Assembly (NCBI GenBank): GCA_006937955.1
Contig: SSNP01000020.1
Span: 226,961-290,960, forward strand
Direction of reading: 5' to 3'
From: Pachypanchax playfairii
Taxonomy: Eukaryota; Chordata; Actinopteri; Cyprinodontiformes; Aplocheilidae
Length of the DNA stretch: 64,000 bases
The position numbers and the translations under genes were made by a program. How positions within the stretch are numbered: position 1 is the stretch's first letter; each line of letters begins with the position of its first letter. The notes beneath the pieces are model-generated. The model did not search any database and had not been told where the DNA came from. It worked only from the letters and a program-made list of their open reading frames with translations. This document shows, one piece after another, positions 33,396 to 45,150 of this stretch.

Positions 33396-34424
33396 AAACT
33401 CAGCTGAGAATAGAACATCCAGCCATTTCATTTTTATTTCCACTTGACTTAAAATCCTGCCGCAGTAGTGGAACAGGAAAATCCTTTTGATGTTTTACTC
33501 AAGAAAATGGCAAAAACTGTTATACCTGTTCTTTATGACAATAGTAATGACATTAAAGTATTTGGACACTCATGACCATTAAAACAACAGGGTCTGTGTT
33601 TGAAAATATAGACTTTAATATGAAGTTGGACCATCTCTTGTATGAGGTGCCGTTTGTAATGTTACACAGTCAAAAATTAAAGAGGCCATTTCATACACAT
33701 TTCAGGACTTTGTGGTTATTTCTTAAGTATTAACCAGTAATATGAAACATTTTATATCTAAAAAACTTCAGGAAACACTGATTAACAGACCTTTCAATCT
33801 GTCTGCGTTAAAATTCGGGTGGTTCCACCTCCTTCCATCAGGCTTTGTCAGCCGCTTGTTCATATTCATTATTCTAATTTGCTGGACACTAATTGGCTAA
33901 CAAACTAGCCTATGAGAGAAAAGAATACTGTTTCCTGCCCCGCTGCGCATGGTAACGTCAGAGGTCGTGTCTTCCTGTTTGCTAGGTTATGCTAACAGCT
34001 TTTAGCCAGCAGCATGCTAGGCGTGGTTTCAACTGCAGGAGCTGATGAATACTAACGAACAAAGGAGTTGTGATGAAACAGATACAGGCTGTTAGAACTC
34101 GGGTTTTATCACCACCTGCGTAGTTTGAGAGATTAAAACTGAAAGAGAAGTTGTTGACCTGTTTTCACCCACTATGAAGGTAAGAACACCTGTGGAGCTA
34201 AAATATTCAACAGAAACCTCAGAAAATCTGATTTTAATGGAAGGGACTCTTTAACAGCAATAATTTTGATTATTTAGCTTCTTTTCACCTTGTTAGTCAT
34301 TTATTTATAAATGTTACATTTACTAACTAAATGTTTAGTTAGTAAGTTACATATTTAATTTGAAGTTAAATGTTTATCTTACAAAACAAATATTTATTTT
34401 GAAACTAAATATTTATTTTCTAAA

Positions 34425-34521
34425 TGATGGATGGATGGATGGATGGATGGATGGATGGATGGATGGATGGATGGATGGATGGATGGATGGATGGATGGAT
34501 GGATGGATGGATGGATGGATG
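34425..34521. repeat. (ATGG)n microsatellite
   Basis: About 24 nearly perfect tetranucleotide units. Open frames through it on both strands are artefacts. Confidence 0.97.
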
Positions 34522-36678
34522 AACATGTCTGAATTTCTTGTAGAAGAATTTAAATTTAAAAAGTGACTCATGTTTCAGCATGTAAGAAGTGTTGAATAAA
34601 AACAAGGGAAGTCAACCTAAAAGTGGAAGTCCATGTTTAATGAGTGGCATCTTTACCTGTGACATGAAAAGGTTCTGTGAAAAAGGACAGAACATGTTTC
34701 ACATTCATTACGGAAACATTGCTGCTGCTCCTTTTATAAAATCCACTGAAAACATTTAATTATTTTGACCTGAAATAAAAACTGGCTGTTGTGGTGCAGG
34801 AACAGCTTAATGTCATCCATCCATTAGATTTTAAAGAGATAATAATTATTCAGACACACATTACACTGCTGATTCCTTTTGAAGTGTCTCTTTAGTCCTT
34901 TACTGAAAGCTATTAAAATATCATTTGAGAATTATAATTAAAAGACTGAGCTGATATAACAACCACATTAAGTCAGACTCCCCTGACAGGAAACATTTCC
35001 CTTCACATCTTGAAGCCAACAGGCAGTGTGGTATCCTGCTGTGCCAGACTGTGAAATGATGACTTTGTCACAGACATGTGGAGCCCCTCCCAAACAGGGA
35101 GGAGATGAAGGAGAAATGGGGGAGAGGAGAGAGGTTTATTAATGGTGGGGATGACTTGCCACTGCTTGTCAGGTACAGCTGCTCCAGACTCTGGCGACTC
35201 ACAGCATCAGCGTCTCCTTGAGTCAAAGTCACTGGCAGTAGCAGCTGTTTTGTCTTCCTGTCTGCAGCAGCAGCAGAGCTTTGTTAAAAAAAAGATCTGT
35301 TTTCATTTTCTTTTCTGGTTCTTGTTGATTTCAAATCATTCCTGTTTCATATCACATCAGGACCAGACTGAGAACTGGATGATCATTTTGTTACACAGCT
35401 CTGAATATAGAAAGTCTTTTTTTCATGCTTGAGAGGCCACAGCTCATTTTCCTTATGCAAATGAACACTGCTAGCAAAGAGGAAGGCTATTGGTGAGCTG
35501 ACAGCGCTGTGTGGAAAATGTTGTGTGACTGGTGCTGAGACAGTCCACCAGTGTGTGTCGATGACAGGGAAGAGGGAGTGGGCCAGAGAGACCGGGAGGG
35601 GTGAGGTTCCTTTTTAACAAAATCTCTGACGTTGGAGGGGTTCTCTTGACATTTATGTCACTATTGTGCCTCATACAACAAGTTCTGCTAAAGCTAGAGA
35701 AGAGAGACACCCTCACATATTAAAGAAAACTTCACTCCATAGGTCATCACTGATGACAATCACTGTGCATGTGAGGAGAAGCTACACAACATTAAAGAAA
35801 AGGCATCATGAACAAGATCCTCTGTGGATAACTGGTCTGATGTCTGGAATTTAAAACAGTGAGAATATCCTCTAAAATGATGGGACTCTTGTAGGAACCT
35901 GGACCTGTAGGAGACCAGCTACCGTCCTCTGGACAGTCCTGGAAGTTATGTAAACTCTTTTTTCTGCAGCGAGTGAAGAGGCCAGCTGTGATCAGGGACA
36001 GATCTGGAGCATGCTGTTCCTTTGTGCATGTCAGGTCCCATTCCAGCACTTGTGATATTCAACAATAGACCCAGTTTAAAGTGTATACTGTGAGGAGATC
36101 ATGCTACAGTCACACTCAGAATGATGTGAGGTGGAGAATCTGGATCAGCAGGTTTCCTTCTTGCATTTAGTTGGATGCAGGTAGTCCACACTGTAATTCC
36201 ACAATGAATGTGTAAATAGTTCTGCAGAATATGGTCTGAAGGACTTAAGCTTCTGTAAATAATGATGTTTCTTTTGTAAAGGGTATTGGTTTAGGGTGGG
36301 ACCAGTAGATGTTAACCTCCACCCCACTATTCATGTTGTATCAGTTAACCTCAGCAGTATTTCAGGAAATAAGAGTTTTCCAGGAAGTTCAAGCCTCAAA
36401 AGGGTCTCAGTAATTGATATGCAAAGTAATGTATTTGTAGAGTATAGCCTTGGGCTTTTTCCTCATACAGTATGAGCATGTAAGAAATGATGCATCAAAA
36501 GTCTCCAACAAAACTAGCAACATCCAAAAATACCTGTCATGAAGTTCAAGTTAACATCAACAGCTGCAGTAATAATTACATTCACAGCATCATCATCATG
36601 TTAGTCTTCTGTAGAGAGCAGAGACCTGCTGCAAACGTCACAGAAAACAAGTTCACTTAAACCAAACTACATGCCCCC

Positions 36679-36709
<31 letters not shown>

Positions 36710-38515
36710 AGCCCACCCCATGTAGAAACTACTCATTTATCAAAATCAATATAATCAAAAATAATTAGTTTCTATATTTATTGATACTTTTACTGTTACT
36801 GCACCTTGACTGTGCATCGTGCACATGAAACCACACAGTGCTGAAAGGACTGTGTCAATAAAAACTATCTTTTAACTGAACTTTCTGAGTTCAAGCTCAG
36901 AACCAAACATCTTCCTAACTGCCAGTAATCTGCCTTCTATAATGGAACTGTAGACACAAAGAGACCAGAGAAGGACATTTTAGCCAAAACCCCTTGAGCA
37001 ATTATCAGGAAAACAAAGTCGACAGCTGTTAGAGATGTTGTGTCTAGTTCCTATTTTGCAGCTGACAGAACGAACCCTGTTGTCACTTCTCTTTACTTCT
37101 GTAACAATGCAGATTCCACAGCCTTTATTTATCTGATTTGGTCACAAATTCCCTTTAAATTCTACGACCAGTAAAAGTAGGAAATCTTGCACGTGTTTTG
37201 GTGGAACTCCATGTGAAGATGGGAGTGGACCACTGACAGCTGAAGACTTTCATCGTTTGATTTTCTCTGCTATTAGAAATACATTTACATCACAGCTAAA
37301 TTAGTAGTTAATGACCAAATAAACAGCTGTTTATATCATTGTAGAAGCACAACAACCAGGCAGCAGTGGAATATTTGGGTGGAATGTCTCTAATGTCACT
37401 GTCTCTCCCCCCGTCTCTTTACTTAGGACATTTAGTGGACAGTTCAGATCTTCTGAGATGCGTTTCTGTGGGATGGTTATGCACAGCTGATATCCTATCT
37501 GTTGCTCTTTGAATGACCTCAGTTTGGAGAAGTAGAGATTAGTTCTGATTGATGTGATCAGCGAACGGTTTGTAACAGCAGGATCAACACCAAAGTGAAC
37601 TGCTGCCATCTTAAAGTCCAATCTCAAACATTTCTAAGCAGCTGATGGGAATCCTGTTTAATGAGCCTTTACACTGCCGTCAGTTTCATATTACACAGTC
37701 ATTCCTGCAGAAACATTAGGATGTTCCTGCCCAGGCTGCACTCAGGTGAACAGCTAGCTGCTGCTGGGAGTGTGATGGTTAGTGGATCATAGGACTGGAC
37801 TCTGGACGGAGATCTCAGATGTTGTTCCGGGGATCTGTTGGAGCCCCTCTCTCAGACTGAGACACATAATCAGACTAGATGAAGATAATCTTTGAACTGA
37901 AGTCTTGTGTAAATAAACCTACGTGTAACTGTCACTCAGGTTTAAAGTTGTCCTGTGGACTTTTCCACAGTTTCTTTCTATGATGTCATCAGAACATGTG
38001 ATGACTCTTGTGCTGAAGAAACTATATATCATTAAAATAATTGTAATAAGAAGTACCAGAAATACACTGAATACTTTCTTGTCATGGAGGTTTTATTTAT
38101 ATTTGTAAAGTCAAATGTTAATATAAATATATCATTCTTCCTTAGGAGAACAGCTTGTTTTCACATGGTCTCATGTCTTCATGTTTATTATGTCTCTGTG
38201 TTGATGAGACACAGACAACAAGCAGAAGTTAAAAGGAGAACAATACAGGCCACAAAACACTTCCGGGTCATTTGATATAGTGACAGAGATGAAACTTAAA
38301 AGGGAGTTTGAACTTTTTTCGACACAACACCGGAACCTGTAAACATTGTATCAGAGTCCTGGAGGGACCGTGGGTCTGGAGGTGGACCTGGAGGAGCAGC
38401 TGGTGGGTTTGGACTCGTCCACCTGGATCCAAATACACCTGGCTGCAGCCAGGAGTCCCTTAAGGTTTGTTGTTTGAAGTGGAGACACCGGGACCCTGAG
38501 CTCAGGTACACGCAG
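34522..38515. other. Upstream flank of the SERCA gene, no other gene seen
   Basis: About 4 kb of non-repetitive DNA apart from the C/CA run at 36674-36710. No exon with splice signals was recognised on either strand. Distal regulatory sequence may lie here, but none can be identified by eye. Confidence 0.45.
36674..36710. repeat. C22 run followed by (AC)n
   Basis: A run of 22 C is followed by about seven AC units. Confidence 0.95.
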
Positions 38516-38820
38516 CCAATAGGAGTGCAGGGGCGGGCTCAGCGACGGAGAGGCGGTCTACGACACACACGCACGCGCTCTCTCTCTCTCACACACCACC
38601 GCACACCTTCAGATGGAGATGAAGTAGCTGCAGCAGCAGAGAACAGAAGGACGACAGCGCCCGAACAGCGGATCCGGACGGGTTTTTCTTCTTGAGGGGG
38701 GAGCAGGTGACAGAGCCACACCGGGCGTCCACCCCCTCTGCCACCCGCGCACCTTCCCGGTAGATGTTACTCAACTACATGCATTTCGAGCTGCTCTTCT
38801 GAGTCCCGTCCACCGAGAAG
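38516..38820 (+). promoter_or_regulatory. Candidate promoter and 5' UTR of the SERCA gene
   Basis: The region turns GC- and CpG-rich. CCAAT is at 38516-38520, an Sp1-type GGGGCGGG at 38530-38537 and a TC tract at 38579-38590. No TATA box is obvious. The transcription start cannot be placed from sequence alone. An upstream 5' UTR exon cannot be excluded. Confidence 0.5.
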
Positions 38821-38938
38821 ATGGAAAATGCGCACACTAAGTCTGCGAGCGAAGTTTTAGAGAACTTCGGCGTGAACGAGAACACCGGACTGACCGTGGA
38901 GCAGGTCCGGGTCCATTTAGAGAAATATGGACCGAACG
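38821..38938 (+). CDS. atp2a3: SERCA exon 1 (residues 1-39)
   Basis: 118 coding bases from the ATG at 38821. MENAHTKSASEVLENFGV starts the cytosolic actuator segment. Donor GTGAGT; intron 1 is 8.1 kb. Confidence 0.93.
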
Positions 38939-41900
38939 GTGAGTAGTTTCACGTTTCACCGCGGGAGGGGGGGTCGAGTTCTTTGCCAGGAAATCCCTCA
39001 ACTGTCGTTAGTTTCAAGCTGAGGCAGGTCGTGCGCAAAAACCAACAAAAGCGCATTTTCCTTCAGGCGCAATCTGATGCACGTGCGTTCAAACATTCAC
39101 CGTCATTAACGTGAAGTTCTTCAGCTCCACCAGCTGCAGGATTTAATCACTTTATTTATTCCTTTAGTTTCTTCATGTCAGGTCTGTCAGCAGCCATGAG
39201 CTGTCACCTCATCGGGACAGACCCCCCTCCTCCCCTCCTCCCCCCGGTGGGTGAGGGATCAGGAAGTGCTTCCACCAGTTACAGGTTGGAAGATGAGCTG
39301 CTACAGATGGTGAAACATCTTGAACAACCTGTTATTCAGCAGTCTGTCTACACATGACTTCATGTTACACAGATATGACACGAGCGCGAGCTCCACGTCA
39401 GGAAAGTTGCTCTCTCCTTCCACACGGGCCTCCTCTCTGTAGACACGCGCGCGCACACACACGCACCAGGGTTACCTGACATCATCACACCTTTCTCCTG
39501 TCATTTGCATGTGACCGAGCCCTGGAGCAGACTGGTGTGTTGCAGCTCTGGAACAGCAGCCCTTTTGTTGCGAGTCCGCCGCTCTGCTCAGGCTTGTGAT
39601 GACTTCATGGAAAAAAATCAACGTCTTTACTCTGATAACATCTCTTTCACTTTTAGCTGTGAACTTCCTGCCTTGTGCAAAAGTCTTGCAGACAAAACCC
39701 TGAGGGAGGGAATACCTTCTTCCCCTCAGCTCTGGGGTCACCGCTGCCTCAGGTGAAACATGTCGAGTCCTCATGGGGGGGGGGGGCATGTTGTCCAGGT
39801 GATGTCCAGCTGATGATGTCCAGCTGCTGATGTCCAGCAGAGCTTATACATGGAGCTGCTTCACATCATCCCGTGTATCCGGTTCCATGGAGCTTGTGTT
39901 CAGAACCGGTTGTTTACCTGATGACCTTGCTGCCATGTTTGCTGTCTGGTTAGCAGGATCTTATTATTAACACAATCATTAACTCCAAACGTGTCAGCAA
40001 ACAAGCTGTCCTCAGCATTTGGCTCAGTTTGGATGTGACGGGGTGGGAGGGGTTGATGTGATCTGTTAGACCAGTGTTTCTCAGTTCCAGTTCTCAGGAC
40101 CCCCCATCCTGCATGTTTTAGATGTTTCCTAGGTGTTCTGAAGCAGTGAAACATCTAAAGCATGCAGGACTCGGTCCTGAAGACTGGAACCATGTTAGAT
40201 GAAGTTCCATTACAAACCTCTCCACAACCCTACGGAGGTTTTTCCAGCCAGAATCTGGGTTCCGAAGCTGAGGGCTGTTAGCCGTCCCCTACCCCGGTAT
40301 CTGAAGCTGAGGGCTGTTACCCGTCCCCTACCTCGGTATCTGAAGCTGAGGGCTGTTACCCGTCCCCTACCCCGGTATCTGAAGCTGAGGGCTGTTAGCC
40401 GTCCCCTACCCCGGTATCTGAAGCTGAGGGCTGTTAGCCGTCCCCTACCCCGGTATCTGAAGCTGAGGGCTGTTACCCGTCCCCTACCTCGGTATCTGAA
40501 GCTGAGGGCTGTTACCCGTCCCCTACCTCGGTATCTGAAGCTGAGGTTGTGCTTCAGAACCCCGAGCGGTGGGGGTTTATATTTTTTCTTGTTTGGGAGT
40601 TTTTCTTTTAGTTTTCAGATGAAGCTGTAGGAAAGATCAGAATGTGGATTATTGTAGTTTCATTGCTGACAGGTAAATGATGGTTTGCCCTGCGCTACAA
40701 GCACCTCGTTTTACACGACACGTTATCACCTTCATTATGAAGTAGTTACTTTTGATGTAGCCGAGAGGAGAGGAAGTCTCTCTCTCTCACTCTCTCTCTC
40801 TCACTCACCCACCCACCCACACACAGACAGATACACATGACGGTGGTTTGAGCTCTTGCAGTGGCGTCCTGCACCCTCAAGCTATTCTTAAAGCTGTATT
40901 GCATCTGTTTAGATATTGTTAATGAAGATCACGTTGTTCCCATGTGCAGATGTTTGATAGTGGTCTCCTGAGTCCCTTTGAGACCACAGCTGGTTTCCTT
41001 CTAGCTGTCAGATGCTGAAAGGACTTGATTCTCCTCATTATAGAACGGTTCTTTTGAATTGTTCTGCAGAGTTCTGAAAATGTGTCCAAGTTGTGAAAAT
41101 GCCACGGGACACTCCCACTGAGAGACTAATTATGTAACACAAGTCCTCAGATGAAACGTCCCTGTCCTGGCGCCGTCCTGATGTTACATTTATCTTTTAT
41201 TATCGTCCAGCACGGCTGCGAACGGCGAGGACAAACCAGAAAGTCTTCTTCATCTGTGGACAAACTGTTACTCCACTTTGTGGTCTTTGTGGACAGTAAC
41301 ATGATTTCAATGTGTCCTGCTTGTGAACCATCAGCACCTGAATGGATCTGGTTTCTAAACTCATTTTGAAACGTTTTTATTCTGCTTTCTGCCACCAGTA
41401 ATGACACGATGCTGTTTCTCTTCCTGTTTTGTAACTTGACATAAAGCAGCCTGGCGTTCTCACTCTGGCGTTTGAACTGTGAGAGACGTTATGTGTATTT
41501 CCTGTTCTTCCTCCTCAGACACCGGCATGAGTGCATGTTGCAGAACGCTTCTTAACAGAAACGTCCAGTGGCGTGACAGTGAAAGCGTCAGCATGTTGCA
41601 GGTGGAAGAGGAAAGCTGGCTTTCAGAGAAGTAACTGGAAGCCTTTGGGGCGTGGACTCACGTCCCTGTTCTCGTGGAGTCTGTGTGGATCTGCACAGCT
41701 GCTTTCAGACGAGCTGTGATCCTGTTCGAGCTTGTCACTTCTCTCCTCCCGCCTCTGCATCTGTCAGTCATCGTCACGGCCTTATGTTGAGTCACCGTGT
41801 TGCAACTCGCAGCCGGACTCTGAGCTGCAGCACAGTCAGACCCTACTGCAGAGGTGTGAAGGTGTTTGTGTCGGGGGGGGGGTTACGTTGTGTCTGGTTG

Positions 41901-44900
41901 AATCAACGAGGAGTCGGTTGTTTGGATGCTGATGTGAGACGTTCAGGTTACAGTCACTGTTGATTCTGACATACTTATTAAAAGTCAACATGAGCAGCTC
42001 GTCTCGTCCTCTGGTTCAAACTTCTTTAGTGTTTATCTCCAAACTGCCGTTCCAGAAGTTATCACGACTTCCCGCAGCCTCTTCTGCTTCAGGGCTGTGA
42101 TCCGTAAAGTTGCTGTGCACAAGGCGTTTGATTGGACAGAAGTGTCGCTCTGGTTTCCAAACCCAGAATAAATCTTATAAATAGCATGGTGTTAACACAG
42201 ATATATTTTTGGTTTGGTGTTTTGGGGATTGCTGCCTGAGCTCCTCTGGTTTCCTACGAGGTGGCCGGCTGCCATCCTTCCAGCCTGTTTAGATATTCAG
42301 AAATGGCTCTGAGCACAGCTGTGACCTCGAAGAGGAAGCTTTGAGCTCTGACAAGTTATCAGCTCGCTGCTAATCATCTCATGCATGTCCTGCTCAGTTG
42401 ACAGGGTCTTTTCCTTTTCCGCTGTAACTCGCCAGCAGTAAAAACAAAAGATAAAGTGTTTGTTTTAGTGTTTATTTCCACCTTAATTTAACCCAGAAAG
42501 AGCGTTATGTTCAGTTATAGATCAAACCTCATACCTGGAGCGATCAGCTGTAGTTTTCATCTTCTGCTGCAGAAACAATCAATAGATCAGTAAAACGTAA
42601 CGTCAGTGATGTCAGTAAAGTCTCAAAAATAGAAAAGTAATTTAAGATTATGTTTCTAAATATGATGTTTTTATGCTGCAGTTGTTGGTCTTTCTGCCAT
42701 CAGCTCTGTGAGGACGTCGATCAGTGAACCCAGCTGCGTCGTGCACAACTTCCATCCTGGGCTTCGTGTTTGATGATGTCATTTTTCTCTCTCAGATGAA
42801 ACGATTTTCTTTTCTCTGCTGAACGTTTGAGTCTGTTCAGAATCTGAAACCAGAGAAATGTTGAGGTCTGACTTTGAGTCTCAGTGTAGAAAGTTCAGCG
42901 TTTGACCGAAACAAGTCGTGCACGTGGTCCTTTCTGCTGTTACGTTTCAAGAATCACTCACAAACAACTTCAAGCAGGAATCAGAAATATATCAGAACTA
43001 ATCAATCGATCAGTTTCCTTCAGAATAACTGTAAGACCTGGATTTGGTCCTGATGGGTCCAGGCTGGTCCAGGAGTGTCCAGGCAGGTCCTGGCGTGTCC
43101 TTGCGGGTCCAGGCCGGTCCAGGCAGGTCCAGGCGTGTCCTTTCGGGTCCTGGTAACGTTGTCGTTGGATGTTTTACTGTAATGAGCTTCTGCAGAAGCT
43201 TGAAATCTTCTTTACACCATCTTTACTGTGTCAGATTGGATTTATGATCATTAAAATAAATCTAGCATTCTTCAAATTTAGAATAATAAATGATCAACAT
43301 GTCCTGCTGCTCAGGACTGTTTACTGCTGACTGCATGTTAGTAAATAGAAACGAGGTCATCATGTCGGCGTTGACCGGATTTATATAACTTTACTGATAC
43401 TAGTAGCAACATGGATGGAATTCTAATCATTCACATACATTAATCTCAGATTCTCCTCAGCTGGTCCAAAATCATAATTTAAACTGTTATTTCGAGACAT
43501 AAACACAGTTTTTACATCTTCAGTCTTCTTCTAAAATGTTGAGTTATTGATTAAAAGACAAACATGAAGACACAAATATTGTCACAGGTTTTTTTCAGTC
43601 CCTAGTCTGATATCCAGTTAGAAATAATCCCATCTTTTCCTTATCTGTCATGTATTAAGTTATTGATCTGTGTTACATAATGTTCCTACCATAGGAATTA
43701 AAGTATTCCCTCATCATAATGGAACCTCCGCTGTGTTTTACTGATTTGCTGCAGGATAAATGAACTGAGTTCCTTCTGTCTGTAGAACAGTTGACACGTC
43801 CCTTATGAAGCTGTGGCTTCTTCATAAAAGATTCTTTATTCTGCAGATATCTTTGTGTAGTTGAGGACGTGCACCTGGTTCTGTGGTCAGCGTGTGACGC
43901 TGACTCAATGCAGCGTTCCGTCTGTTTAGAACTAAAATTCCTCTGAAGCTTCAGTGATCCTGAGCAGCTGTTTCAACCGGAGGAAACCCGTCTGACATCT
44001 CTTCTACTTTCCACAGCACAGAGATGATGATGTTGGGGTCATGGTTAGTGCATTTAGACCTTTCCATTGGGAGTATCCATTAGATGATTGAGTGGATATA
44101 GGAAGCCATCATTAGGGGTTACCATCATGTTATTTATAGGCCTGTATTATGCTTTCATGATTTGTAAAAGGCTCCATATCCTTAAGCTCCGCCCCCTTTC
44201 AGCCACCCTGCTCACTGTTAACCAGCCTGTTAGCTTGTTTATGTGAAGGTGTGTCTGCATGTCTCTACTCTGAGCTGCACGGACTCTTACTGACAAGAGC
44301 TTGTTTTTAAGGGAGCCTCTGTCAGCCTTGTTACCATGGTAACTACTGAAAACATTCCCATGTTTTGTAGTTTTTACACCACAGCCTGAAATCCAGTTTG
44401 GTGACTCCTCACATAGTGAAATGTTCATCTAGCAGCATGTTTATCCTCTGCAGAGAGATAAACTGATAAACAGCTTCCTGTCTTCCTTCCTGACTAACTG
44501 GACCATCATCACCCTCATGCTGTTGTTAGCAACAGTCTCCAGGAAGTGTCTCCCCTCGGCTCGGCGCTGCTCGATTTGTCTGCTGTTCGTAAACAGCCTC
44601 TTTTATTCATTGTCTGGGCTATGAGGGAGGGAGGGAGGGAGGGAGGGGGAGGGGTGGAGCGGGAGGGAAAGGTGAAGTCAGTACTCAGGAATGTGCCTTG
44701 GCAAGCCTCGGGTCGACGCAGCCCAGATGACTGGGAGGGAATCCTTGGCAGAGGGAAGCCGGGGAACCCCGTTCGACACCGTCAACTCTTCCCTGCTGTA
44801 ACCCCCCGTCCCCCCTCGTCCCCCCACCCCTCGTCTGTCTTGTCCTTTCACTCAGTCCATCTCTGTCTGCAGCAAAGAGAAAAGAACAACCAGGGACGAA

Positions 44901-45112
44901 CAGAAACCGTTTTTATGTCAGACTGCTGGAGCATGGAAAACTGCAGAACCCACTTATTTATTTATTTATTTTTACTGCTGCTGCCAAAATGTCCCCGGTG
45001 AGTTCAAGCGTGTCCAATGTGAACTCTGAAAAGCCTCCAGACAGCCAGTTTGGAAGCTCTTCCCAGTGAGTCATCAGCTATTATTACACCGGCTGAGGAG
45101 GGTCTGTGTTGG

Positions 45113-45150
<38 letters not shown>

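Larger units (their letters stand above)
31384..34254. mobile_element. Composite inverted-repeat element, copy 2, interrupted
   Basis: The left half (31384 to about 31760) matches the left half of copy 1, for example ATGGCGGACAGTCAGCGTTG and ATCCAGATTTGTGGGACAAA. The right half (33677-34254) matches 17473-18030. TTAA stands at both outer ends. About 1.9 kb of other elements (Tc1 relic, SINE relics) separates the halves here, whereas copy 1 has only about 90 bp. Confidence 0.6.

Noticed and set aside
34360..34605. Frames on both strands through the (ATGG)n run
   Set aside because: Microsatellite artefact.
40199..40630. 143-codon frame with a 13-residue repeat
   Set aside because: It is the 39-bp intron 1 minisatellite read in frame, with no splice signals or homology.
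44980..45010. Possible alternative first exon (GCCAAAATGTCCCCG followed by GTGAGT)
   Set aside because: A good start context and donor coincide in intron 1, but nothing upstream looks like a promoter and it would add only three codons. Chance is more likely.
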